From: Ypsolopha sequella
Lineage: Eukaryota > Arthropoda > Insecta > Lepidoptera > Ypsolophidae
Assembly (NCBI GenBank): GCA_934047225.1
Contig: OW203992.1
Span: forward strand, 15,365,501-15,429,500
Length of the DNA: 64,000 nt
Direction: 5' to 3'
Part shown: positions 34,435-45,048 of the stretch, piece after piece
How positions within the stretch are numbered: the first letter of the stretch is position 1
How the letters are laid out: each line of letters begins with the position of its first letter
The notes under the pieces: model-generated
What the model was told of the DNA's origin: nothing
Seen by the model: only the letters and a program-made list of their open reading frames with translations
Databases searched by the model: none
Made by a program: the position numbers and the translations under genes

Positions 34435-34935
34435 TGCTCCTCGAAATATTACTTTATAAAATTAATTTCAATGTGTTTTGAAGTAGTTTTGGGAGATATT
34501 TATAGCTTGCAAAAAAGGGCACAGGTTCCACGTCTTACGGGCGCCAACGCTAGGCGTAGACTGACAATATCTTGCTGCCGCTGACTGCATCAGTGGATTT
34601 ACGTATTTTTGGAAAAAGGGGGTGCTTTTTTTGACCCGAATAACGTGGTATTTGGAAAATGAATAGATATCATTCACACTAATTTTATTGAATAAAAACC
34701 AACAAAATCGCGAAAGCGATACCTGAAACAAAATCGATAAGAAGTGTGCAATAGAGGGTTACAAAAAAATTCATTGACAGTACAAATATGAATCGATTAA
34801 CGTGGTTTGTGGAAAATGAATACCTTAAAGTTCAACCAAAAACATTTATTTTTTTTATGGCTTTACGTAACCTAATTATTGCAACAAAATCATCCGAAAG
34901 CTGACATTTTATTTCTGTTTGTATTTTCGTTCCCC
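34435..34935. repeat. 501-bp tandem duplication, unit 1
   Basis: From TGCTCCTCGAAATATTACTT to GTATTTTCGTTCCCC. It is repeated immediately at 34936-35436 with a handful of substitutions. A minus-strand frame with KKSTPFFQKYVNPLMQSAAA is open in both units. Its length is not conserved and it matches no family I recognise, so it is not called as a gene. Confidence 0.9.
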
Positions 34936-35436
34936 TGCTCCTCGAAATATTACTTTATAAAATTAATTTCAATGTGTTTTGAAGTAGTTTTGGGAGATAT
35001 TTATAGCTTGCAAAAAAGGGCACGAGTTCCACGTCTTACGGGCGCCAACGCTAGGCGTAGACTGACAATATCTTGCTGCCGCTGACTGCATCAGTGGATT
35101 TACGTATTTTTGGAAAAAGGGGGTGCTTTTTTTGACCCGAATAACGTTGTATTTGGAAAATGAATAGATATCATTCACACTAATTTTATTTAAAAAAAAC
35201 AACAAAATCGCGAAAGCGATACCTGAAACAAAATCGATAAGAAGTGTGCAATAGAGGGTTACAAAAAAATTCACTGACAGTACAAATATGAATCGATTAA
35301 CGTGGTTTGTGGAAAATGAATACCTTAAAGTTCAACCAAAAACATGTATTTTTTTTATGGCTATACGTAACCTAATTATTGCAACAAAATCATCCGAAAG
35401 CTGACATTTTATTTCTGTTTGTATTTTCGTTCCCCT
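34936..35436. repeat. 501-bp tandem duplication, unit 2
   Basis: Second head-to-tail copy of 34435-34935. The junction follows CGTTCCCC. The right edge again reads CGTTCCCC before unrelated TCTTCAGG. Confidence 0.9.
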
Positions 35437-36218
35437 CTTCAGGCACCAGGTCTTAAGGATAAGAATTCCTAGATCTCATCAGGATCTAGTTTTGTTTGGA
35501 TTAGATGTATTTATTAACGAATAACAAATACAGTTACGTGTCAAAAAACAATTATATACTTAAAGTATAAAATTAGTATAAAAATAACTAAGTATAAAAT
35601 TATAAAATAAAATATTTTTGGCCAAAAATACAAAATAATTGTAGTATAATTAAGGAATGTCAAAATGATTTTTATGCTATGCATGTACGATTAGATCTGT
35701 CCATAAACTCCTTGAGCTTGTAAGGCGCAAAGTCGACTCGGTCTTTCGTGGTGGTGCGTTTACAGTTGCAATTTTTTTTTTATAGTAATAATAACTTTAT
35801 TTTACTGAGAAAAAGTAATTACAGTACCTATGTTTACAAAATTAAGACTTAAGAAGTGGCTAGCATACAGTTTATTGTGTAGACTCAAGGAATACTTTTT
35901 AAAATCCCAAAAGCTGAGCGGCAACTTCGGATCCCTAGCACCCGAGCTAGACCGTGAGCTTAGACTCTTTACTTAATCGAAAATATTTCAGCGTTTATGA
36001 ATCTGAACACGATATAGCAAAGCAAAATCTTATATAGATAAACAAAGAAGTCTAAAAATAAAAGAATAAGGTTGTCTTTGTGTACAGTTAGTGCCGTTAA
36101 ACCGAGTCAACGGTCCGATTGTAAATATATGGATGACGTCATTGGGACTGGAGGCTCATTGAAACACTTGTTCAAACAAATTGGTAATGTCTGACGCCTC
36201 ATATTTTATGCTCAGCAC
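35437..36218. other. No gene; AT-rich DNA ending in hAT target site
   Basis: Very AT-rich at 35520-35620. CTCAGCAC at 36211-36218 is the left target duplication of the next element. No coding signal is seen. Confidence 0.45.
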
Positions 36219-36580
36219 CAGTCGCGGATCCAGAATTCATTTTTGGGGGGGGCTGAGGGTCGGTTTCGTCGAGCTATTTCAGTGTATCAGACTCAGATAT
36301 AAATAAGAAATAATATAATCTTACCGTTTTAAATTTTGCATGCCTATTTGGGCAAATTGTGCTGAACTATATATAATTTATAACAACTTATGTACCACAA
36401 TTTATGCAAATAAATATCTTTATCTTTATCTTTATCAGATTCTGTAAAAATACTCTTAATGCTCTAAGGATGAGAAGAAAATTTAGATTAAAATTTATTA
36501 AGTTTTCATTATTTTTCAAAAGGCATTGCTAGGTTTGGAGGGGGATTCACCTCCTTAGCCTCCCCCTGTATCCGCTACTG
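36219..36580. mobile_element. hAT-type MITE with CAGTCGCGGATCCAG ends
   Basis: A 362-bp element. The left end CAGTCGCGGATCCAG pairs with the right end CTGTATCCGCTACTG. Flanks are CTCAGCAC (36211-36218) and CTCAGCAG (36581-36588), an 8-bp duplication with one mismatch, as for hAT elements. The ends are followed inward by G-rich (GGGGGGGCTGAGG) and C-rich (CCTCCCCCTG) tracts that also pair. There is no coding capacity. It contains a LINE 3' tail. Confidence 0.75.
36310..36438 (+). mobile_element. LINE 3' UTR and tail, nested in the MITE
   Basis: The segment TTTTGCATGCC, then AATTGTGCTG, ACCACAATTTATGCAAATAA and a short (TCTTTA)n array parallels the 3' UTR of the LINE fragment at 3963-4150 (GCATGCC, ATGTGCTG, ACCACATTAATTGCAAATAA, (TTTCTA)n). 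This indicates a related LINE inserted into the hAT-type MITE. Confidence 0.55.
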
Positions 36581-36846
36581 CTCAGCAGTTCTTATGTCTT
36601 GTAGGTTTCTGGAACGATACTTCCTGTTGCCAATCATATTTGAAAGAAATCTGGTCAAACTAATTATGTTTTCACATTTACACAATTTATATTAATTAAG
36701 GGCAGACCGGATGAGAATCATTATCAAAATATTCATGCAAAACTAGTGGGCTATTTTCATACCATGAAAATGGTTTTCTTTTACAAAATCTTTATAAGTT
36801 AAAACATTTCACAACATTTTATAAATTAAGTACTCCCTAAAATTAT

Positions 36847-37624
36847 GTCCCATAAATAATGTCCCAATATATTACCAAAACAAACTACGGGGCCTACATG
36901 TAATCCGGACAAAAATTACGATATGTAAGTGTTGCCGTACGTATACGTGAGGCACGTACTGCCAAATATTATGTCCCATAAACAGTGTCCCAATATGTTC
37001 CCAAAACAAACTACGTGGCCTACATGTAATCTGAACAAAAATTACGATATGTAAGTGTTGCCGTACGTATACGTGAGGCACGTACTGCCAAATATTGTGT
37101 CCCATAAACAGTGCCCCAATATGTCCCCAAAACAAACTACGGGGACTTCATGTAATCTGAACAAAAATTACGATATGTAAGTGTTGCCGTACGTATACGT
37201 GAGGCACGTACTGCCAAATATTATGTCCCATAAACAGTGTCCCAATATGTTCCCAAAACAAACTACGGGGCCTACATATAATCTGAACAAAAATTACGAT
37301 ATATGTAAGTATTGCAGTACGTATAGATACGTAAGGCACGTGGCACGTACTCCCAAATATATTGTCCCATAAATAATGTCCCAATATATTCCCAAGACAA
37401 TCTAAGAGGCCTACTTGTAATCTGAACAAAAATTACGATATATGTAAGTGTTGCAGTACGTTTACGTAAGTCACGTGGCACGTACTTCCAAATATAATGT
37501 CCCATAAAAAATGTCCCAATATATTCCCAAGACAAACTACGGGGACTTCATGTAATCTGAACAAAAATTACGACATGTAAGTGTTGCAGTACGTATACGT
37601 AAGGCACGTGGCACAGAGCTCCCC
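36847..37624. repeat. Tandem satellite, six units of 126-139 bp
   Basis: Units begin at GTCCCATAAA (36847, 36973, 37099, 37225, 37364, 37499). The first three spacings are exactly 126 bp, and later ones are 139 and 135 bp. Each unit contains AACAAACTACGGGG, AATCTGAACAAAAATTACGA, a GTACGTATACGT palindrome and a CGTACTGCCAAATAT end. Because 126 is a multiple of three, minus-strand frames stay open across units and give repeated peptides such as LFMGHNIWQYVPHVYVRQHL. These lack any sign of a real protein. Confidence 0.9.
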
Positions 37625-37990
37625 TTGGAAATGTTGCACCTGAGGTTATTCTCGTTCTGATATTACAAAATGCAAATACATTCCACCATCCTCTTGCCCC
37701 GAGTTTCTCCTCTCGCTCGCCAGCAGCCAGGATGCTGACAATGATTTATTGAGAAAAGTTCTTAGCCTTACCCTAGACCAGACTTTCAAGAAATATGGAG
37801 ATCCTATCTCGGATAGTTGTGAAATGTAATCACTGTTACACTTTAGAATTGCCTACTAAGTTACTTAGATAGCGTGGTGAATGTTGTACTTAGCTAACTT
37901 GCACGTAGGAAGTTCGCGGCTGCAGCGTAGATGACTGTGCCAATTCATGCTTTCAACTGTTTCAACTCTATATACCTACATAATACACAG
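37625..37990. other. No feature recognised
   Basis: Unique-looking non-coding sequence between the satellite and the next MITE. Confidence 0.4.
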
Positions 37991-38247
37991 TGGCGTGCAC
38001 AGAACTTTTTGCTACAAAAGCACGCAATTGGTCAAAAAGAACAATACCAAAAATATAAAAAAATTTAAATATCACTTTGAAAAAAAAAAGTTTGTATAGG
38101 AAATTTTCACTCTAGGGTAGACATTGTCTACCCTGGCGTCATACAAATATTTTTTTTTCAAAGTGATATTTAAATTTTTTCATATTTTTTTTATTGTTGT
38201 TCTTGACCAACTGTTTGCTTTTCCAGCAACAAGTTCTGTGCACGCCA
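37991..38247. mobile_element. MITE with TGGCGTGCACAGAACTT ends
   Basis: 257 bp. TGGCGTGCACAGAACTTTTT on the left pairs with AACAAGTTCTGTGCACGCCA on the right. The arms run inward for about 100 bp, through AAATATCACTTTGAAAAAAA and its inverse, with apex TAGGGTAGACATTGTCTACC. No coding capacity. Confidence 0.8.
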
Positions 38248-38255
38248 ATTAAATA

Positions 38256-38507
38256 CAGGTGTTAAGATGAAGTTGCTGAAGCCGAAAACTGGCGATAGTA
38301 CTAGTCCATACGAATACCTCTCCGTGAAAAAAAAACGAGAAATCGAGAAAAAAAACAGTTGTCTCATACATTTTGGTCAGGTAGGTATGTAACTTTTCTA
38401 TGGAACAGCTGATTTTTTTTTCGCGATTCGTGGGTCGGCTTCATAATAAAATATGGACGAGTACTATCACCAGTTTCCGGCTTTCGCAAATTCATCTTAA
38501 CACCCAG
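38256..38507. mobile_element. MITE family C, copy 1 (TA target)
   Basis: The inverted ends CAGGTGTTAAG and CTTAACACCCAG, flanked by TA on both sides, suggest a Tc1/mariner-type MITE. The inner arms carry GCCGAAAACTGGCGATAGTA and TACTATCACCAGTTTCCGGC. Related copies lie at 38648-38889 and about 48301-48558. Confidence 0.75.
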
Positions 38508-38647
38508 TATACAAAAAAATACAAAAATAAATATATCCAAGTGTGAACTGTGAAATGCAAGTCACAGTCCACACTCGGTGCAGACGCATTTCACCGACGA
38601 TTATTACGTACGTCCCAATGATGGGTGGATATTACTGGATATATATA

Positions 38648-38889
38648 CAGGGTGTAACAATGATGTTGCGGAAGCCGGAAACTGGCTATAGCGCTCAACC
38701 ATACGAACTACTTCTCGTAAAAATAAAATTGAGAAATCGTGAAAAAAAGTAATATTTCACATAAAGTAATATATAAAAGTTTCATTGTAAAAGCATAGAT
38801 AAATATTTATTTATCTATGGTAAAAGTTGTTCGTATGGACGAGTACTATCGCCAGTTTCCGGGTTCCGCAACATTATATTAACCCCCAG
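38648..38889. mobile_element. MITE family C, copy 2 (TA target)
   Basis: The ends CAGGGTGTAAC and TTAACCCCCAG are flanked by TA (38646-38647 and 38890-38891). Inner arms GAAGCCGGAAACTGGCTATA and ACTATCGCCAGTTTCCGG match copy 1. Only 140 bp separate the two copies. Confidence 0.75.
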
Positions 38890-39120
38890 TATAATATACA
38901 GGTAGATATTAGATTATTTTAGATATTAGAATTCTGATATTTACGAGGAACTTTCGTTCACCGCGATGAACCAACGAAACATTCTGAATGAGTTTCAGTT
39001 TTCATAACGGCCTATGTGGTCTAGCGGCTAAAAACCAGGCCAAAAAAGGGCCAAAAACCATATATGCTAACTGTCGGATTATAAATAAATAATTATACAT
39101 CTATAGTATAATAGTAATAT

Positions 39121-39290
39121 AATAAAGCTGATTCTGAAGGTTTTAATTTTAGTTTTAGTGCTGTCAAAACCTAAATTTTTCAAAAGGAATTTAGCTTCTG
39201 TTCCTAGCATTTAAGAACTATTTTACAATGAAGAAAATTTAGCTTTGACAGCACTAAAACTAAATTTAAAGCCTTAAGAATCGGCTATAA
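39121..39290. mobile_element. MITE family B, copy 3
   Basis: Inverted arms AAAGCTGATTCTGAAGG and TTAGTGCTGTCAAAAC, with inverse copies at the right (GACAGCACTAAAAC, AAGAATCGGCT). Same architecture as 16354-16523 and 17590-17760. Confidence 0.75.
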
Positions 39291-41066
39291 TATAACTGTA
39301 ATGGTAGGGAAGGCCGTGCCTTTAGGATGTGGATATGATAGTAGAGAGTACCGGAAATGCGTCCTAGAGTACGCCTTGGATTTGTGGAGAGACGAGTAAT
39401 ATTCATCTATGGGTGGGTATCTTTTTGAAGACGTCGAATCAGCGAGCTTCGATCACTTTCGTATAGCAAGGCCGCAGGCCGAGCTCTTATGACGACGTAT
39501 GAGGCCATGGATGGATGGTGAGATTGGGTATGTGGTGGACTCAGTGTAGTTATTCAAGAACTCTTCGATAAGAAAGGCTTAACTTTCATTATAGGAGTTG
39601 GGGTTCCGCCAAAAGAAGGGCGATTAGTTAGGGTTCCATAGCCCAAACAAATTGGGAACCGCTGGTCTAGCCAACATAAGTAGTGGTCTACAGTTGGAGA
39701 AGTAATGCGTGAAGGGATGCATGGTGGCACGCGCTTCCAGGATTGTCGCGCTACCTGGAAGCGGAGGCTGCGAGGAGCGCCCCGCGCGGCAGGTGCAGTG
39801 CAACGCTCGAGACTTCGCGCAAATCGCGCACTGCACGACCAGCCAGTGACACCGCGCGCCTCGACAGGCCCACGCGCGCGAACACGCCGCTTTCGCGATA
39901 AACATTCGCCAAAATTCACCGCCAATCTAAGCACTAGCCCTTTTATAGTGGTCGTCGGGAGCCGTTCTATAAATAAGTCGAATATCTTCGCCGTGGGTTG
40001 AGCTTTAGGCAATCTCGTCTAATCTGTGCGAATATCCTCATATTTGGTATGCAAAGTCCCAAGATATGCGACTACTAAGAACTTTGAATTGAATAAGTTG
40101 GGCATGTGGCTGTATCGGGTGTGTTTTCAGCGGCGTCTGCGTAAACTTATGAATTTTTCAACGGGAGCTCAGTTTGTTTATTTTACAGAAAGCCGTTGCG
40201 CTTGAGAAATAATTAAAACATTTGTTTCTTTGGATAACTTCAAAAGTTGTTTTCGATTTTAATCTGGCCATGTGCGTAAGTTAACACCATTTAAGATTTT
40301 AGCTGTTGATATCAAGCATGTAGATATAGATGCTATCTCTTTTCCCTCACAAAGTTCTTGTTGTAGGAATTTTGTTATATTTTCGCTTGTTGATCGTAAG
40401 GTAATGTAGAGTACAAGGTGACAAAGTATATTTTTAAAATGGTTTCCTGAGATTAGTTCCAATGACGATTGTGAGCGATACGATAACACTGTTTTCAACA
40501 CTTTATCGATAAACAGCTCCTTGAGTCACGTAAGCCATACTCAATACACACAGGTGTTTCTGTCGGTAATACTTTAATCTAAATTATTTTAAATTAAATT
40601 TTATAAATTGTACTTACATTGTACAGTCTACAAGAAGTCATATAAGGATAATAGACCGAAATACAAGAACATCTGAGTTAAAACTTCTCTGTTTAAGTGA
40701 AACTGGTACATTACAAGACAATACGCAATAGCTAAGACTATTATAATGAGTGCTAAGTGAAGAAAGCTGGACTTGCGCATGGACAAAGCGACCATTGCGA
40801 ACAGTGATGTGTGGTGTAGTAGGCAAATCTCTGAGAGAACACGATCGGTAACTTTTAACTAGGTACATACAGGTCCTGACAGTTTTCTTATTGATAATGT
40901 ATCGAAACGGACGCCTCGGCAGCAGCACTAGCAGCGGCTCTACATCATCAGGACGGTCTGATCTGCAGGTAACATTTGTATTCAACACATACATTACATA
41001 GTGGATAATTACATAATGAAAATGTATATATTTAATCCACTCCACTATGTATCTTTGTTATAATTT
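39291..41066. other. No gene confirmed; GC-rich patch at 39710-39900
   Basis: 39710-39900 is markedly GC- and CpG-rich (CGCGCTACCTGGAAGC, CACGCGCGCGAACACGCCGC) and holds long overlapping frames on both strands (39554-40012 minus, 39705-40001 plus). Neither shows a domain. GC-rich DNA leaves frames open by chance because stop codons are AT-rich. The end GGGAACCGCTG near 39655-39665 looks like the tip of a hAT-type element, but no partner end is found. A promoter or exon-1 region is possible but unsupported. A minus-strand candidate exon at about 40875-40965 is also weak. Confidence 0.35.
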
Positions 41067-41337
41067 CAAAGTTTTTAAAAAAAATATAAATATACTGATA
41101 AATAAGATAAACAAATACAAGGAAATCCTAAGATATATTTCGGGTCCGACCTGGACCCGGCATTAGTTGAGTATCTTCTATCTTCTTATATATATATATA
41201 TATATATACTATCTTCTATATACTCAACTGATGCCGGGTCCAGGTCGGACCCGAAATATATCTTGAGATTTCCTTGTATTTGTTTATCTTATTTATCAGT
41301 ACATTTATATATTTTTAAAAAACTTTAAAAACTGTTT
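41067..41337. mobile_element. Large palindrome 1, arms about 120 bp
   Basis: The left arm (GATAAATAAGATAAACAAAT, TTTCGGGTCCGACCTGGACC, CGGCATTAGTTGAGTAT) is mirrored by the right arm with very few mismatches. The apex is a (TA)n run at about 41187-41208. No coding capacity. A young foldback MITE, or an inverted duplication, would explain the near-identity. Confidence 0.85.
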
Positions 41338-41375
41338 AAAAAAAATTTATAATTTCAAGTATATGATATACAATA

Positions 41376-41621
41376 TGTCCAATGAATGAAAGTAGAGTGA
41401 CGAAAGAAATTTATGGTGCGCAAGTGGAAGGTACAGCTCGACCAGGCCACCCTAGAAGGACGTATGCTGACATACTGAAGAAGGGTCATATCAAAAGTAC
41501 CCGGAATAGAAGAGCTTGTATGACTAGATTGATGGATGTGGAAGAGGCGAAAGAGGTGTGTCTGGATCGTAGCAGATGGAAACCTGTAGTCTCTGCCTAC
41601 CCCTCTGGGAGACGGACGTGA
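41376..41621 (+). pseudogene. LINE RT C-terminal fragment, copy 2
   Basis: The frame 41382-41621 encodes NESRVTKEIYGAQVEGTARP, then GHPRRTYADILKKG, STRNRRACMTRLMDVEEAKE and CLDRSRWKPVVSAYPSGRR. It matches copy 1 at 24430-24665 but has a short deletion (QIGH missing) and keeps the later part intact. The Asp-Arg-Ser-Arg-Trp tail supports an RTE-like LINE RT C-terminus. It is truncated upstream directly at the border with the palindrome. Confidence 0.6.
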
Positions 41622-41896
41622 GTATATGTATCTATGTATATGATATATTTAGTCCACTATGTATCTTTTTTATAATTTCAAGTATGTATGTAATCCATTC
41701 TGTATTTTGTTATAGAAAAACGGCTTTCCTGAATTAGAAGATAGTCGTACCCTAATGAACCCTAATGTTGTTCTCAATTTTTTTCCTGGTTTCATTGCAG
41801 TCCCACGCGACTTCCTTGTAAACGGTTCCGCTACAAACGAGTTTGTCTTTTCTTTTTTGCATAAATCTTCAATGTAACATACTTGTTTTTTTTATT

Positions 41897-42225
41897 CAGT
41901 TTATAATAATATTATATATTTATATAAAAACACTTATTAAAATAATAATTTCCAGATATATTTCGACATACAGTCGGCTTCAGTGGAATTTGATACAATT
42001 TATATATTATTTTAAAATGTCATAAAATGAAGTCATTTATGACATAAAAATGTCATAAAATGAAGTCATTTATGACATAAAAATGTCATAAAATGAAGTC
42101 ATTTATGACATTTTAAAATAATATATAAATTGTATCAAATTCCACTGAAGCCGACTGTATGTCGAAATATATCTGGAAATTATTATTTTAATAAGTGTTT
42201 TTATATAAATATATAATATAAACTC
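41897..42225. mobile_element. Large palindrome 2 with internal 33-bp repeats
   Basis: The arms of about 120 bp (ATATTTATATAAAAACACTT, CAGATATATTTCGACATACA, GTCGGCTTCAGTGGAATTTG) are mirrored almost perfectly. The centre (42017-42111) is nearly three tandem units of 33 bp, each itself containing ATGTCATAAA and its inverse TTTATGACAT. Because of the symmetry, both strands encode the same short peptide, which is not a gene. Confidence 0.9.
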
Positions 42226-43180
42226 AATGTAACATACAATTTTCATAAAAATTCGTACTCGATTGGTAAAAAGAAAGTATAACGTACTCGTATGCAATGT
42301 ATTGGTATACTACCTATACACATGACTGCTCTAAAATGAGTGGAATGGTAACGAAACAATGTCAGCTTTGATTGTGTGTGCCCTTACGCCGCGGGTCAAA
42401 GATTTCTAGACAATGATAGGCTGAGTCTTGTACGTTACCGGCGCGGCGCTTGGGCATTTGTCTGCATCGGCATTTACTTAGTGAGCAAAACAAAACAACA
42501 AACAAAACGACCGTCGACTCAGCCCGACCGACTGAATACTTGGGGTCAGATGACACTGGTGTAACGTGTACTTATACGAGAAGTACTCGCAGACAAAGCT
42601 CTTTCTTCCCAGAATCGTGACGATGCTGATTGTGATCAAACTCCACTCGTCAATACTACTGAAGTTTAGGCAGTTGATCGACACGATTTGCGCAAAAAAT
42701 TTGTTGACATTTGTCAGTGGAACTCACCAACTGGTCCTAGTTACGTTGCGGTGTTAAGAGGCTATGCGAATTTTATTTTTGTCACTGTCACTCCAAGCGA
42801 AAAATCGCGCAGTGCGAGAGGGGCGGAGTCAGGGCGAAAGCGAAAAAAGTTGGTTTTATATTTTTATTAAAAAAACTAAAATAGCTGGCAAAATTTCAAA
42901 TATCAAATGTCTAGATATTATTGAAACACACCTAATAAAATATGTTTGAGTTCTGTATATGGTTCTTATTCGTCAAACGAGGAGAAAAAGTGTGTTTGAA
43001 GACCTCATTTCAACAATTATTTCTATCGAGGAAAATTTATCCAAACATGTTTTCCAATTTCAAAACCCTAGATTATATAGTCAAAATGCATATATCAGAA
43101 ATTAATTAAAATTTTCCGTGTATTTCATGAAATACACAGAAAAGAAACACCCGTATTTTTTTCGCATATCGCCTTAATTA
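42226..43180. other. No gene; dispersed repeat at about 42690-42900
   Basis: 42810-42890 shares CGCAGTGCGAGAGGGGCGGA and AAAAAGTTGGTTTTA with 22387-22460. The region ends with TA at 43179-43180, the mariner target duplication. Confidence 0.45.
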
Positions 43181-44475
43181 CGAGGGTGAATCCAAAAGTT
43201 CTAAGCCCGACCTACAAAGAGGTATCAAATCTTTGTAAATCTACCGTCATTTGTTAGAATGTTTTTTCGTGATTGATTGTGTGAAGTTGAAGTTCGATAC
43301 TGCAAGCTATTATTTTTTTGTGATATTTTGTTTAACGCAGTCTGACGGGATTTTTCACAATGGAGAAAATTGAACACCGTGCTGTGATTAAGTACCTCAA
43401 TAAAAAAGGTCTTTCACCTAAAGAGATTCATGAAGATATGGAAACAACATTAGGGGAATCTGCTCCATCGTATTCCACTGTAAAAAAGTGGGTATCTGAA
43501 TTTAAACGCGGTCGGGAGACCATTGAAGATGATCCAAGGAGCGGAAGGCCTTCAACGTCTACCACTAAAGAAAACACTGACAAAATTTGTGATCTCATTC
43601 TAGGAGACCGACGATTGACCATTAGTAGGATAGCTGAGATCACAGGCATCAGTTATGGCCGAGTGCAAAACATTATAATTGTAGAATTGGGGTTCCGTAA
43701 GGTTTCTGCTCGCTGGGTCCCAAGGTTGCTTTCAGCTGACCAAAAACGAGTTCGATTCACAATTTCGCGTGACTGTTTGGAACTTTTTGAGGCAGATGCT
43801 GAGGATTTTATGTCTCGTTTTGTTACCATAGATAAAAGCTGGGTTCATCACCATACTCCTGAAACAAAACAGCAATCCAAACAGTGGAAAAGATCTGGCT
43901 CACCCACGCTGAAGAAGGCCAAGTGCGTTTTGTCAGCCAACAAAGTCATGGCATCTGTTTTTTGGGATTCGAAGGGAGTTATTTTATTGGATTATTTACC
44001 TAAAGGTGAAACTATAAATTCACGCTATTATTGTAACCTATTACGAAAACTTCGCGAAGAAATAAAAGAAAAACGGCCGGGGATGTTGCGTAAGAGAGTT
44101 TTGTTTCATCAAGACAATGCACGAGTTCACACTTCGGTTGAAACGATGGCTGTGATCCATGAATGTGGTTACGAGTTGCTGCACCACCCACCTTATTCGC
44201 CGGATTTAGCCCCCTCTGACTATCATCTCTTTCCAAATTTAAAAAACACTTGGGGGTATCTAAATATTCGACTAGAGAAGAAGTGATAGTCGCATTTAAT
44301 GACTATTTTGACGACCTTCCGGAATCATTTTTTTTCGAGGGTATAAATAAGTTGCAGGTCAGGTGGAAGAAGTGTGTTGATCTAGATGGAGACTATGTCG
44401 ACAAATAAAAATAATTTTGAACCCACTTTTCTTTCATTTTCACGGTCGGGCTTAGAACTTTTGGATTCACCCTCG
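43181..44475 (+). mobile_element. mariner transposon with perfect 32-bp TIRs
   Basis: 1295 bp between TA duplications (43179-43180 and 44476-44477). The ends are exact inverted repeats starting CGAGGGTGAATCCAAAAGTT and extending 32 bp without a mismatch by eye. Size, TA target and the DD34D transposase place it in the mariner family of Tc1/mariner. Perfect ends imply recent insertion or retained cross-mobility, although the transposase is damaged. Confidence 0.95.
43360..44408 (+). pseudogene. mariner transposase, DD34D, frameshifted near C-terminus
   Basis: The frame opens at ATG 43360 and runs 308 codons. The N-terminus has two helix-turn-helix-like segments (residues about 11-45, and 85-110 with ISRIAEITGISYGRVQN) for binding the ends. 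The linker WVPRLL (119-124) follows. The catalytic residues are Asp158, Asp252 (HQDN) and Asp287 (PSD), with exactly 34 residues between the last two, as in mariner. Two defects are visible. The usual acidic residue after Asp158 is Lys (TIDKSW). After FPNLK (291-295) a 1-nt loss shifts the frame, so the last roughly 40 residues (ending CVDLDGDYVDK at 44405) lie in another frame. It is otherwise full length and recently inactivated. Confidence 0.9.
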
Positions 44476-44477
44476 TA

Positions 44478-44885
44478 GTTCTTATTTATATAAATATAAG
44501 TCCAAATTAATAATTTTAACTATATTATGAATTACTTAAACTCCTTATCTCTTTCGTTTACTCAACAAAAAATATAAACATTAAGAAACAAAGAAATAAG
44601 AGGCGGCACTTTGTGCAATAAAGCTCTATATTCACAGTTTGGTGAAGGAACTTTAATAAAGGATGCAGTAATTCGATCGCGCATTCCTCTCCGCTGCAGA
44701 GACAGTATCGCTCCAGAAATGGAAACTGATTCAGACGCACAGTATGCGAGACTTTGGTCTGATCTTTGCAGGGTTGCTAGGTCCAACTTTTACAATGTGC
44801 AACAGGTGCATGTCTAATAAATTCTAATAATAATCACAAATTGTAAAATGTTTTCTGTTACGAATATGTATTGAAAACGAGACCT
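44478..44885. other. No gene recognised
   Basis: Open frames on both strands at 44558-44817 overlap each other and show no recognisable domain. Confidence 0.4.
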
Positions 44886-45048
44886 GCGGGTCTACCACGT
44901 AATTCTGATTTTCATCAACATCAACTTGAGATTGAAATTTGACGTGCGTGCGACGACGCCTGCCTAACATGCCATCTCTTTTGCACGCACGTCAAATTTC
45001 AATCTCAAGTTGATGTTGATGAAAATCAGAATTACGCGGTAGACCCGC
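44886..45048. mobile_element. MITE-like inverted repeat, arms 66 bp
   Basis: GCGGGTCTACCACGTAATTC to GAAATTTGACGTGCGTGC is mirrored after a roughly 41-nt loop by GCACGCACGTCAAATTTC to GGTAGACCCGC, with a single mismatch or so. No coding capacity. Confidence 0.85.

Noticed and set aside
36872..37535. Repeated 42-residue peptide frames on the minus strand as a repeat protein
   Set aside because: They arise because the DNA satellite period (126 bp) is a multiple of three. There is no start, splice or domain evidence, and the later units break the frame.
39002..39035. tRNA-Glu gene (TATGTGGTCTAGCGGCTA)
   Set aside because: Only the A-box half resembles a tRNA. No anticodon arm, B box or acceptor pairing follows.
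39554..40012. 152-codon minus-strand frame
   Set aside because: The GC-rich patch leaves frames open on both strands at once. No domain, and the frame runs into repeat-like sequence.
40875..40965. Minus-strand exon with TGCAG acceptor and GTATGT donor
   Set aside because: The pyrimidine tract is poor and the peptide has no recognisable similarity, so it is not strong enough to call.
41843..42297. Matching 60- to 64-residue frames on both strands
   Set aside because: They are the two strands of one palindrome encoding the same sequence, and the composition is AT-driven.
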